Positions 56,620 through 64,000 of a DNA stretch of 64,000 nucleotides are shown here, piece after piece; the first letter of the stretch is position 1; each line of letters begins with the position of its first letter. The translations under genes and the position numbers were made by a program. Where the stretch lies: NCBI RefSeq assembly GCF_018531465.1, contig NZ_JAHDTF010000044.1:1-64000 (forward strand). The letters are read 5' to 3'. The notes beneath the pieces are model-generated. The model saw only the letters and a program-made list of their open reading frames with translations. It did not search any database and had not been told where the DNA came from. Origin of the DNA: Sphaerisporangium fuscum. Lineage in GTDB: Bacteria > Actinomycetota > Actinomycetes > Streptosporangiales > Streptosporangiaceae.

Positions 56620-57447
56620 ATGCCGCGTATGACGAAAATCAACCCCGAGGACTCGGCTCGCGCGAGGTTCGCGTACGAACTCCAGCGCCACCGCATTCTG
56701 GCCGGGCTGACACAGGGGCAACTCGGCAGTCGCATCGGCTTCTCCGGGAGCCTCATCGGCGCCGTCGAGAACCTCAAGCGCACCCCGAGCGACGATTTCG
56801 CCAAACGCTGCGACCAGGCACTCGGGCTCGACGGCGGGCTCACCACCCTTCACCTCCAGGGCTGGCCGCCCCCGCCCCCGGTCCCCGCCCACTTCCGCGA
56901 CTGGACGATGGAGGAGCGCCGCGCGACGGCCCTGCAGATGTGGGACCCGATGCTGATCCCCGGGATATTCCAAATCGAGCCGTACGCCAGGCGAATCTTC
57001 GAGCGGGCGCCCGGAATCACCCCCGACGAAGTGGAGCAGCGCCTCGTCGGGCGGATGCGCCGCAAGGAACTCCTGTCACTGGAAAACCCGCCGATGGTGC
57101 TGAGCCTGATCGACGAAGGAGTTCTCCGCAGAATGATCGGCGGGCGCGAGGTGATGCGCCGGCAACTGGAGTACCTATTGGAGATCGCCCAGCACCCGAA
57201 AGTCACGATTCAGATCGTTCCCTTCGATGCCGAGGTCGTTCCCGGATTACTCTCGGCCTTCGTTATAGCTGAGCTACGCGGCAACCCGAGTGCGGTATAT
57301 GTGGATTCCATACCCGAGGGACGTACGATGAGCGACCGAAACGCCATCGCAGCGCTCACCGCCCGCTATGACGCCATCAGGACTGAGGCCTACCCCCAGT
57401 CACTGTCGCTGAAAGTAATCAAGGAATCGGCAGACAAATGGACTTAA
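56620..57447 (+). CDS. XRE-family regulator with DUF5753
   Basis: 275 residues. N-terminal HTH (LAGLTQGQLGSRIGFSGSLI, then GAVENLKRTPS) followed by the DUF5753 C-terminal domain (~85-270: MEERRATALQMWDPMLIPGI and QIVPFDAEVVPGLLSAF). This is the standard partner of a DUF397 protein in actinobacteria (WhiJ/BldB-type pairs), thought to control development or secondary metabolism. It overlaps the DUF397 gene by 10 bp. The downstream half has AT-richer codons than the surrounding genes, which is common in these rapidly duplicating pairs. Confidence 0.93.
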   Translation: MPRMTKINPEDSARARFAYELQRHRILAGLTQGQLGSRIGFSGSLIGAVENLKRTPSDDFAKRCDQALGLDGGLTTLHLQGWPPPPPVPAHFRDWTMEERRATALQMWDPMLIPGIFQIEPYARRIFERAPGITPDEVEQRLVGRMRRKELLSLENPPMVLSLIDEGVLRRMIGGREVMRRQLEYLLEIAQHPKVTIQIVPFDAEVVPGLLSAFVIAELRGNPSAVYVDSIPEGRTMSDRNAIAALTARYDAIRTEAYPQSLSLKVIKESADKWT

Positions 57448-57650
57448 ACAACGCGCAATGGCGCAAATCAAGCTTCAGCGGGGACACCGGCGGCCACTGT
57501 GTCGAGGTCGCGAGCAACCTGCCGGGCCTGATCGCCTTGCGCGACTCCAAGAAACCCCACACACGCCCCCTCCTCCTCCTTCCCGACGAATGGGTCATTT
57601 TCCTCAAGAGCCTTAAACAGGGCAGATCACATTCCAGCCGGTTCGCATAG
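57438..57650 (+). CDS. DUF397 protein
   Basis: 70 residues, ATG inside the XRE gene end. Canonical DUF397 pattern: NNAQWRKSSFSGDTGGHCVEVA, split here by length limits as AQWRKSSFS and GGHCVEVA, then IALRDSKKP. A longer than usual C-terminus (EWVIFLKSLKQGRSHSSRFA) includes the W-x-x-F-x-x-x-x-K end. It is presumed to act with or against the XRE partner. Confidence 0.92.
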   Translation: MDLNNAQWRKSSFSGDTGGHCVEVASNLPGLIALRDSKKPHTRPLLLLPDEWVIFLKSLKQGRSHSSRFA

Positions 57651-57756
57651 CCGCGCTTTCCCCTTTCGTGTGAACGCTCCCAACCGGGGTGCCGCAGCGC
57701 ACCGGGCAGGCGGATAACCACTGGTCACCACGCCCCGCGCCAGCGACAATGTGCCG

Positions 57757-58263
57757 ATGAGCATCCGATTGGCGGGCGTCGCCGAACTCCCCGTTCTGCA
57801 GGACATCGAGCGAGCCGCAGGGCGGCCCTTCCGTGACATCGGTATGCAGGCGATAGCCGACGACGAGCCCCTCTCGGTGGAGGCCCTGTCGGGCTACCAG
57901 CGCGCCGGGCGGGCCTGGGTGAAGGCCGACGCCGACGACCGCCCCGTGGCCTACCTCATCGCCGACGTCGTCGACGGCAACCTCCACCTGGAGCAGGTCT
58001 CCGTGCACCCGTCCTCCGCGCGCCGCGGCATCGGCAGGTCGCTCATCGAGCACGCGGCCGCCCACGCCAAGGCCGAAGGCCTTCCGGCGCTGACCCTGAT
58101 CACCTTCACGCGGGTGCCGTGGAACGCCCCGTACTACGAGCGCTGCGGGTTCTGGTCCCTGGACGACGCCGAGCTGACGCCGGGGCTGCGCGCCCTGCGC
58201 CGGCGCGAGGGCACCCTCGGCCTCGACCGGTGGCCCCGGGTGTGCATGCGCCGCGACCTCTGA
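57757..58263 (+). CDS. GNAT family N-acetyltransferase
   Basis: 168 residues from the ATG at 57757 (MSIRLAGVAELPVLQDIERA); a GTG two codons upstream is possible. The acetyl-CoA pyrophosphate loop is SSARRGIGRSL after LEQVSVHP, and NAPYYERCGFW supplies the usual Tyr near the end of the fold. The layout agrees with small-molecule or protein N-acetyltransferases; acceptor unknown. Stands alone between the XRE pair and the receptor-like gene. Confidence 0.88.
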   Translation: MSIRLAGVAELPVLQDIERAAGRPFRDIGMQAIADDEPLSVEALSGYQRAGRAWVKADADDRPVAYLIADVVDGNLHLEQVSVHPSSARRGIGRSLIEHAAAHAKAEGLPALTLITFTRVPWNAPYYERCGFWSLDDAELTPGLRALRRREGTLGLDRWPRVCMRRDL

Positions 58264-58394
58264 TCCGCCCTGCGCGCCGTTTTCTATATCGGCGTGCGCC
58301 ACATATCGGTCGAAAACGGTTTCCGTAATCGGATCGTCACCCGGGAAGAATGACGAAACCAGCACGCCGGTGGCAGCCGATTTAGGCTGGAAAC

Positions 58395-61283
58395 GTGGAT
58401 GACCCCCGCCCCACGCCCCCTGGCTCATCCGGCGCCGGAGTCGAGGCCGGGCCGTCCCGCGACCCCGACGAGAGCTACCGGCGGCGGCACGAGGGCATAC
58501 GCGAGTTCCTGCGCGTCTTCGACCAGATGCGCACCCGCCCCACCTGGCGTACCGGCGACCTTCCCGTTCCGGTCCTGTCGGTCACCGGGCCGTACGCCGC
58601 CACGGTCGCCGTCGCGGAGGCGCTCGAACGCCTCTGCGACGGCACCCCCTTCGCCCGCGTCACCCCCTCCCCCGACCCGGAGACGGCCTCGCCGTTCGCC
58701 GCCGAGCAGCCGGCGGCCCCGTACGTCCCGCTGATGAAGCAGCTGCGCGACGCCACCCGCGAGCTCGCCACCGTCGCCCCGCCCGGCGAGGCCCATCTGC
58801 GTTTCCCCCTGTTCGCGCAGGTGCTGTGGCTTCTGGAGCTCCAGGTGCCGGAGGACGAGCCCGACCGGCTCCACGACGGCGTGAAGAAGGCCATCAGCCA
58901 GCGCCGCCGGCAGATCCGGGCGGGCTCCGGTCAGGACCGCAGGAACTTCTGGGCGAACGTCCGCGCCTACGCCGAGGGCCCGCTGCCCGCCTGGGCGGCC
59001 GGCACGGCCCTGCTCAGCGCCGGGTGGGCCAGCCAGCTCACCACCCTGTTCGGGGTGTGCGCCATCCTCGCCGGGCCGGTCATCGGGTCCCTGCACGTGC
59101 TGCTGCTGTCGCGCAGCTGGGCCGGGCGGCGCAGGTACCGCTGGTTCTGCCGCCAGCCCTACCTCATGCCCGAGCAGCGCCGCAACCAGCCCCACGACAT
59201 GGCGGGGTTCGCCGTCCGCCTCCTCCAGGCCCGGCGCCGCGCCACGGCGGCCCCCACGCCCCAGGCCGGCCGGAGCGGCGGCGACCCGGCGGAGGAGCGC
59301 AAGCGGCAGGAGGCCGCCAGGGCCAACGAGGGCATCGAGCACCTCCTCGTCAACGCCTTCCTGGAAGACCTCCGCCAGGGGTACGAACGGCGGCTGTGGA
59401 AGGTGTGGCGGCGGGTCGCCTGGGCCCGCACCTCCTACCCCGTGCTGCTGCTGGAGGGCGGCAACGAGCTCGTCACGCGCGTGGAGGAGGTCCGGGCCAC
59501 CACCTGCCTGCCCGACCCGCTGCTCGTGGTGGTGACGGGCCCGAGCAGGCGACCCCTCATGCCGGCGCCCCAGCCCTCCGCCGGCCGCCCGGCGCCGGTC
59601 ATGGCGGGACGCCCGGAGCTCACCGAGGAGCTGTGGGCGCAGTGGCGCGCGGAGCTCGCCAGGGACCGCGCCCTGGGGTCCCAGCGGGTGCTGCGCATCG
59701 ACATGGACGAGAACGACGCGCCGTACCTCAAGAGCAGCGCCGTACGGGCCGTGGGGCGGCGGCGGCCCCTGCTGGCCCACCCCCTGCTGCCGTGGGTGGC
59801 GGTGTCCGCGCTGGTCTCGCTGTCCCTGGTCCGCGTGCTCGCCACGGCCACCACGCACTGCGGCCCCGACATCTGGCGCGCGCAGAGCGGTGAGTGCGTG
59901 GGGATCAGCGAGGGCGGCTTCGTCTTCGCGCCCCACCTCGCGCCCGTGCTCCACCTGATCGACGACCAGAACCGCCAGGTCCTCGCCTCGGGGCATCCCT
60001 ACGCCACGGTGATCTACTTCGGCAAGCTCACCACCTCCGGACACTCGCAGGCCGGCGCGGGCGACGCGCTGTCCGACATCCACGGCGAGCTGACCGGCAT
60101 CGCGATGAAGCAGCGCAGGCTGATCGCGACCGGGGGTGACGGGAGCAAGCTGCAGATGCGCGTCCTGGTGGCCAACGCCGGGGCCGACTTCCGCTACGCC
60201 CAGGACGTCGCGAGGGAGGTGCTCCGGCGGATCGAGGACGACCCCACCGTCGTCGGCGTGGTCGGCCTCGGGGAGAGCAGGCAGTACGTGCAGGACGCCG
60301 TCCAACTGCTCGCCCGCCGTGCCGTGCCCGTGCTGAGCACCACGGCCAGCTACGACGATCTCGGCCTGCGCGCCGGCACCCGTGAGGTGATCCCGTCGTT
60401 CTTCCCGCTCGCCGCACCCGACGAGCGGCTCGCCAGGACGGCCGCCACGTGGGCGCGCGCCGGCCTCGGCGACCCCAAGGTGGCCCCCGCCCGCACCGTG
60501 GCCGTCTTCATCGACACGACGATCAGCGATCTGTTCGGCAAGGACCTCGGGGTCAGGTTCGCCAGGGAGTTCGGCAAGGGCGCGGGCGTCGTCCAGTACG
60601 ACAACGCCGCCTCGCTGGAGTCCAGGGTCGCCGACATGTGCGCCCTGCCCACCCAGCCCGACCTGGTCTACTACGCCGGGCGCACCGCGCAGTTCGGGGC
60701 GCTCGTCGACGCGCTCGGCTCCTCCACCTGCAAGCCGCTCACCGTGATGGCCAACGACGACATCACCCAGTACGTCAACGACAACGCCAGGGCGCTCGGC
60801 CGGAACCGGCGGGTGCGCGTGACGTACGTCGCGCTGGCCTCGCAGATGGCCTGGGCGAACGTCCCGGCGCAGTACTCCACCGGCTTCTACCAGGACTTCG
60901 ACGCTTTCACCGCCTCGCTCGGGGTCAAGGACGTCCCCCCGGTCCTGCGGCCGTCCAAGGAGTACGCCGTGCAGGCCAAGGACGCCACCGAAGCCCTCAT
61001 GCGTGCGGCGCAGGAGGCGTACTCCGGGCAGGGAGGCCCGTCGTCCCAGGGCGGCGAGCCCGGCACGGTCGACCGTGGAGGAGTGCTGCTGGCGCTCGAG
61101 AAGCTCAAGGAGTTCGGCGGCGACAGCGGGCTGGTGAAGCTGCACGGCGCCGCGGACGGCCGGCACGCGCTCGACCGCCCGATCCTGCTGGTCACCGTCG
61201 ACGACGACGGCGAGCAGAAGGTCGTCCGCCAGTGCGGGCGGCTCTACGCCCAGCAGCCCAAGCCCGCCACCTGCCTGATGTGA
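58395..61283 (+). CDS. Membrane receptor-like protein with degenerate P-loop region and extracytoplasmic type-I PBP domain
   Basis: 962 residues, GTG start. Residues ~1-200 are cytoplasmic, with an NTPase-like strand-loop VLSVTGPYAATVAVAEAL (~62-79) where a P-loop would sit but lacking the GK[ST]. Hydrophobic ~200-240 (AWAAGTALLSAGWASQLTTL onward), a ~215-residue second cytoplasmic region with Walker-B-like strand VLLLEGG, and a single helix ~461-483 (WVAVSALVSLSLVRVLATAT). The C-terminal ~480 residues resemble branched-chain amino-acid-type ABC substrate-binding domains (DDPTVVGVVGLGESRQYVQD, RAVPVLSTTASYDDL, GKDLGVRFAREFG). No permease or ATPase genes are adjacent, so a sensor/receptor role is more plausible than transport. 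Confidence 0.75.
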   Translation: MDDPRPTPPGSSGAGVEAGPSRDPDESYRRRHEGIREFLRVFDQMRTRPTWRTGDLPVPVLSVTGPYAATVAVAEALERLCDGTPFARVTPSPDPETASPFAAEQPAAPYVPLMKQLRDATRELATVAPPGEAHLRFPLFAQVLWLLELQVPEDEPDRLHDGVKKAISQRRRQIRAGSGQDRRNFWANVRAYAEGPLPAWAAGTALLSAGWASQLTTLFGVCAILAGPVIGSLHVLLLSRSWAGRRRYRWFCRQPYLMPEQRRNQPHDMAGFAVRLLQARRRATAAPTPQAGRSGGDPAEERKRQEAARANEGIEHLLVNAFLEDLRQGYERRLWKVWRRVAWARTSYPVLLLEGGNELVTRVEEVRATTCLPDPLLVVVTGPSRRPLMPAPQPSAGRPAPVMAGRPELTEELWAQWRAELARDRALGSQRVLRIDMDENDAPYLKSSAVRAVGRRRPLLAHPLLPWVAVSALVSLSLVRVLATATTHCGPDIWRAQSGECVGISEGGFVFAPHLAPVLHLIDDQNRQVLASGHPYATVIYFGKLTTSGHSQAGAGDALSDIHGELTGIAMKQRRLIATGGDGSKLQMRVLVANAGADFRYAQDVAREVLRRIEDDPTVVGVVGLGESRQYVQDAVQLLARRAVPVLSTTASYDDLGLRAGTREVIPSFFPLAAPDERLARTAATWARAGLGDPKVAPARTVAVFIDTTISDLFGKDLGVRFAREFGKGAGVVQYDNAASLESRVADMCALPTQPDLVYYAGRTAQFGALVDALGSSTCKPLTVMANDDITQYVNDNARALGRNRRVRVTYVALASQMAWANVPAQYSTGFYQDFDAFTASLGVKDVPPVLRPSKEYAVQAKDATEALMRAAQEAYSGQGGPSSQGGEPGTVDRGGVLLALEKLKEFGGDSGLVKLHGAADGRHALDRPILLVTVDDDGEQKVVRQCGRLYAQQPKPATCLM

Positions 61284-61306
61284 CGGCCGGGCGGCCGCGG
61301 CGTCCC

Positions 61307-61453
61307 TCACGGCGGGCCGGCCGAGCGGGTCATGTCGAGCACGAGTTCCGCCTCGCCCCCGGGCTTCGCCCCCGCCGGCGTGATCACGGCGAGCAGCGCG
61401 ACCGCCAGGGCCACGAGGCTGAGAACCGGGACGTGCGGCTTCGTGCGGGCCAT
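61307..61453 (-). CDS. Putative 48-residue secreted peptide
   Basis: ATG at 61453 follows GGAGGGG at good spacing. Signal-peptide-like N-terminus: MARTKPH, hydrophobic VPVLSLVALAVALLAV, then ITPAGAK with an A-x-A site. That would leave about 20 residues (KPGGEAELVLDMTRSAGPP). No family recognised. It lies 95 bp after the free-standing HATPase gene and 23 bp from the end of the convergent receptor gene, so short length is partly enforced by space. Confidence 0.45.
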   Translation of the reverse strand: MARTKPHVPVLSLVALAVALLAVITPAGAKPGGEAELVLDMTRSAGPP

Positions 61454-61548
61454 CGAGATCCCCTCCGAGTACGGCATGGCGCGGGCGCCCGCGTCGGCCG
61501 TCACGAGATACGGGACCGAGGAGCCGAACGTTCGACAGGCCGTCGGGT

Positions 61549-61944
61549 TCAGATCCGGCCGCTGACGGTCGTGCCCTCCCCCACGACGCTGTTGACGGTC
61601 AGCGTGCCGCCGACCTCGCTGAAACGCCGCTTCATGGTGTCCACGCCGCGCCCGGTGCGTCCGGGCTGGAACCCTATGCCGTTGTCGCTGACCGTGACCC
61701 TGAGGCCGCCCGGCCCCACGGTGAGAGCGACCGACACCGTGTGCGCGCCGCTGTGCTGCTCGACGTTGGAGAGGGCCTCCAGCACCACCGCGTACACCGC
61801 GTCGGCGACCGGGCCGGTCACGCGTTCCTTGGGCATCGCCCAGACCTCGACGGCGACGCCGGTGCGCTCCGACCACTCCGTGAGGTACTCCTCGATCGCC
61901 CGCGCCAGGCTCCGCCTCCCGCGCATGCGTACTTCTTCGTACAA
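61549..61944 (-). CDS. Free-standing HATPase_c domain protein (sensor-kinase C-terminus only)
   Basis: 131 residues from the TTG at 61944, with AGGAGG nine bases upstream. It contains only the ATP-binding half of a NarL-type kinase: RAIEEYLTEWSERTGVAVEV, N box VVLEALSNVEQHSGA, G1 box SDNGIGFQPGRTGRGVDTMK and G2 EGTTVSG. The phosphoacceptor helix with the DLHDG histidine and any membrane region are absent, yet the strong initiation site argues against simple decay. It could be an anti-sigma-like or allosteric ATPase, or a remnant. No response regulator is adjacent. Confidence 0.7.
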   Translation of the reverse strand: MYEEVRMRGRRSLARAIEEYLTEWSERTGVAVEVWAMPKERVTGPVADAVYAVVLEALSNVEQHSGAHTVSVALTVGPGGLRVTVSDNGIGFQPGRTGRGVDTMKRRFSEVGGTLTVNSVVGEGTTVSGRI

Positions 61945-62052
61945 CTCCCCAACCCTCCTGGGCGCTATTCCACGCTACCTTTGCGCAGGTATCGGCGCGC
62001 TCTGGAGTTGGCAGACCTTCCCCTTTCCGTCACCCTCCGGGAGGGGACGGCG

Positions 62053-64000
62053 TCACTTCCCGCCGCGGTCGAGCTTGGCGAGGTAGGCGTTGTAGGCGTC
62101 GAGCTCGGCGTCGCCGCTGCCGCCCTCCTTGGCGGCCTTGGCGTCGGCGCGGCGGTCGGCCCGCTTGGTCCGGCGGTCCTCGTCGCGGTACCACTGGAAG
62201 GCCAGCGCGATGATCACGATCAGCGTGGGGATCTCACCGAACGCCCAGGCGATCCCGCCGCCGGTGCTCTGGTCGGACAGCGAGGAGGCCCCCCAGGTGC
62301 GGCCGAGCTGGTCGTACCACTCACTGGCGATCACCGTGCTCATCGACATCAGCGCGATGCCGAAGAACGCGTGGAACGGCATGGTGACGAACAGCAGCAG
62401 CAGCCGCCCGACGTACGGCAGCTTGACCGGCGCCGGGTCGATCCCCACGATCACCCAGAAGAACAGGCTTCCGCTGAGCAGGAAGTGGAGGGTCATCGCG
62501 ATGTGCCCGAGGTGCTCCTCCATGGCGCCGGCGAACAGCGGCGTGAAGTAGAGCGCGTACGTCGAGGTGATGAAGATCGCGGTGGCGACGGCGGGGTGGC
62601 TGACGACCTTCATGACCCTGCTGTGGAGGATCACCGTGAGCCACTCGCGGGGGCCCCGGTCGCCCCGCCGGGCGGCGGGCCTGAGCGCCCGCAGGGCCAG
62701 GGTCACCGGGGCGCCGAGCACGAGGAAGATCGGCACGATCATCGACAGGACCATGTGCTCGGCCATGTGCACGCTGAACAGCACGGGGGCGTAGCGCGCG
62801 ATGCCGCTCTGCGTGAGGAGCACCAGCACCAGCACGCCGAAGCCCCAGCTGACCGTGCGGCCGACCGGCCAGTGGTCGCCGCGGCGCCTCAGCCGCACCA
62901 CGCCCGCGGCGTACAGACCGGCGAGCAGGACGGCGATCACCGCGAAGAACAGGTCGAACCACCACAGGGTGGCGAGGTTGGCGAGCGAGACGGGCGGCGG
63001 GACGAGGTAGCCCAGCAGCTCGTAGGCGCGGTCGACCGGCTGGTCGAGCGGCGGAGGGGCGGTGCGGGACAGCGCGACGGCCAGGCCCACCGTCAGCAGC
63101 ATGATCAGGCCCTCGACGCCCGCGAGCCTGGTGAACGCGCCCGGCTTGCCGGCGGACACCTCGGGCAGGGTGCGCTCGCGGTGCCACCAGCCGATCACGC
63201 CGAGCACGGCGAACGCGACGACCTTGGCCACGATGATCAGACCGTAGGAGCTGGTGAAGAGCTCCTGCACCGAGGTGAGGCGGGAGATCGCGCTGAACAC
63301 CCCGGAAAGGCCGACCCCGGCGAAGCACCACAGCGCCATGCGCGAGAAGCGGGCGGCGGCGACGTCGAGCCTCGGCCCGCCGCGCAGGGCGTGCACCACG
63401 AGCAGCAGCAGCCCGCCCACCCACAGCGACAGCACCAGCAGGTGGAGCGCGACGCTGGTGGTGGCGAGGCCGTGGTTGGGCGCCGAGGAGGAGTGGCCGG
63501 TGAGCGCCGGGGGCATCAGCGTCGCCAGTGCCAGGACGAGCAGGCCCGCCGACGCGCCCGCGGTGATGGCGCCGCGGGCGAAGAGCGCGATCGCCGCGCC
63601 GAACAGCACGACGAGGGTGAGCGCGATGCCCTGGGAGGCCTGGCTGGCGTAGCTGGCGAGCTCGTTGCCGCCGATCACCTCGGCGACGGGCGTGCCCAGC
63701 GTCTCCGACAGGCTGAAGACCAGCGTGGAGGCCGCCGCGACCGCCCACGCCAGGCCCGTCCAGGCGGCCGCCCGGGTGTAGGCGAGCGCCGGCTTGCCGA
63801 GCAGGCCCTTGTCGCTCGGCAGCAGCGCGGTGGCCAGGAGCAGCAGGCCGACGGTGACGACGCCCGCGACGTCCATGGCGAGTTTGGAGATCGGCAGCGC
63901 CCACCGGGTGAGGGTGCCCTCGTCGGGCAGCCCGGGGATGATGCGGGGAGTCGCGGCACCCCCGACGATCATCGCGACGAACAGCCCGGCGAGGGCCGCG
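62053..64000 (-). CDS. CopD-CtaG fusion membrane protein (cytochrome c oxidase assembly / copper), 5' end outside window
   Basis: The frame is still open at base 64000: codons upstream of the first in-window ATG (63972) read AALAGLFVA, a continuing helix, so the start lies beyond the edge. At least 649 residues. The N-terminal part has the CopD copper-resistance pattern (multiple helices, LVLSLWVGGLLLLVVHALRG, then ARFSRMALWC). The C-terminal part is a CtaG/CopC-D-associated caa3-type assembly domain (FSVHMAEHMVLSMIVPIFLV, GHIAMTLHFLLSGSLFFWVI) with conserved His in HMAEH and HFL. The C-terminus is charged and cytoplasmic. Likely function: copper delivery to cytochrome oxidase. Confidence 0.88.
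   Translation of the reverse strand, partial: AALAGLFVAMIVGGAATPRIIPGLPDEGTLTRWALPISKLAMDVAGVVTVGLLLLATALLPSDKGLLGKPALAYTRAAAWTGLAWAVAAASTLVFSLSETLGTPVAEVIGGNELASYASQASQGIALTLVVLFGAAIALFARGAITAGASAGLLVLALATLMPPALTGHSSSAPNHGLATTSVALHLLVLSLWVGGLLLLVVHALRGGPRLDVAAARFSRMALWCFAGVGLSGVFSAISRLTSVQELFTSSYGLIIVAKVVAFAVLGVIGWWHRERTLPEVSAGKPGAFTRLAGVEGLIMLLTVGLAVALSRTAPPPLDQPVDRAYELLGYLVPPPVSLANLATLWWFDLFFAVIAVLLAGLYAAGVVRLRRRGDHWPVGRTVSWGFGVLVLVLLTQSGIARYAPVLFSVHMAEHMVLSMIVPIFLVLGAPVTLALRALRPAARRGDRGPREWLTVILHSRVMKVVSHPAVATAIFITSTYALYFTPLFAGAMEEHLGHIAMTLHFLLSGSLFFWVIVGIDPAPVKLPYVGRLLLLFVTMPFHAFFGIALMSMSTVIASEWYDQLGRTWGASSLSDQSTGGGIAWAFGEIPTLIVIIALAFQWYRDEDRRTKRADRRADAKAAKEGGSGDAELDAYNAYLAKLDRGGK

Noticed and set aside
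58425..61310. 961-codon minus-strand frame opposite the receptor-like gene
   Set aside because: Shadow composition; the plus strand has coherent membrane helices and a PBP-like domain.
61549..61944. Pseudogene of a sensor kinase
   Set aside because: Considered, but a strong ribosome-binding site at its own start and an uninterrupted HATPase frame make an intact small gene at least as likely.
1..64000. tRNA, rRNA, insertion sequences, attachment sites or prophage genes
   Set aside because: No tRNA-like cloverleaf, rRNA stretch, transposase, integrase or flanking direct repeat was recognised by reading; weak candidates could be missed without covariance-model searches.

Overview
The DNA is very GC-rich and strongly codon-biased toward G/C third positions, with many GTG and TTG starts. 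Several markers point to a high-GC actinobacterium: the order E2-lipB-lipA-DUF4191-RDD-glnA-glnE-glnA2, an F420-dependent NADP reductase, XRE/DUF397 gene pairs and GlnR-type operators. The overall flavour (DUF5937 ArsR regulator, a GAP1/GTPase/Hsp70 operon, an expansin-like secreted protein) suggests Streptosporangiales (Nonomuraea/Streptosporangium-like), but that rank is inference. No rRNA, tRNA, CRISPR array, transposase or integrase was recognised.

Layout. 0-9 kb: lipoylation and central nitrogen block. It holds the C-terminal part of a lipoyl-dependent acyltransferase (E2), a TIGR01777 epimerase, peptidase E, lipB, three 113-bp tandem repeats, lipA, a DUF4191 membrane protein coupled to a methyltransferase, an RDD protein, and glnA type I behind a four-half-site GlnR operator. 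9-17.5 kb: a serine hydrolase, two tiny genes, a lipoprotein polysaccharide deacetylase, a membrane protein, a Nudix hydrolase, glnE (the adenylyltransferase that acts on GlnA) and a class-I glutamine amidotransferase carrying an expanded 10-residue repeat.

17.5-28.05 kb: the most unusual region. It is a single seven-cistron plus-strand operon ended by a hairpin: a GrpE-like factor, a lidless Hsp70, an 857-residue helical/FN3-like protein, a soluble zinc-ribbon GTPase, a 49-residue Ser/Arg repeat ORF, a GAP1-type protein and a membrane-anchored zinc-ribbon GTPase. It sits between glnE and glnA2, which are close together in Mycobacterium, so it looks like a cargo island in an otherwise conserved neighbourhood. 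The gene set matches, from memory, the GAP1/double-GTPase conflict or signalling systems predicted bioinformatically in actinobacteria. No function has been read directly here.

28-48 kb: a hotdog thioesterase-like protein, glnA2 (with its own GlnR-like box), an expansin-like protein, a divergent ArsR/MFS pair around a palindrome, an orphan NarL-type sensor kinase, glutamine-dependent nadE, a methyltransferase, tandem terminators, an MFS-TetR efflux operon with a complex operator, panB, a threonine dehydratase-like enzyme, a trans-sulfuration PLP enzyme, F420:NADP reductase, small conserved proteins and methionine aminopeptidase.

48-64 kb: a secreted/membrane alpha/beta hydrolase, a DedA-sensor kinase-response regulator overlap cluster followed by a ThDP enzyme, a GAF-LuxR regulator, an XRE/DUF397 pair, a GNAT enzyme, and a large membrane receptor-like protein with an extracytoplasmic type-I periplasmic-binding-protein module. 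The last part holds a free-standing HATPase domain with a tiny secreted peptide beside it, and a CopD/CtaG fusion membrane protein that runs off the right end. Nitrogen regulation is a connecting thread: two glutamine synthetases, their adenylyltransferase and two GlnR-like boxes lie within 23 kb.
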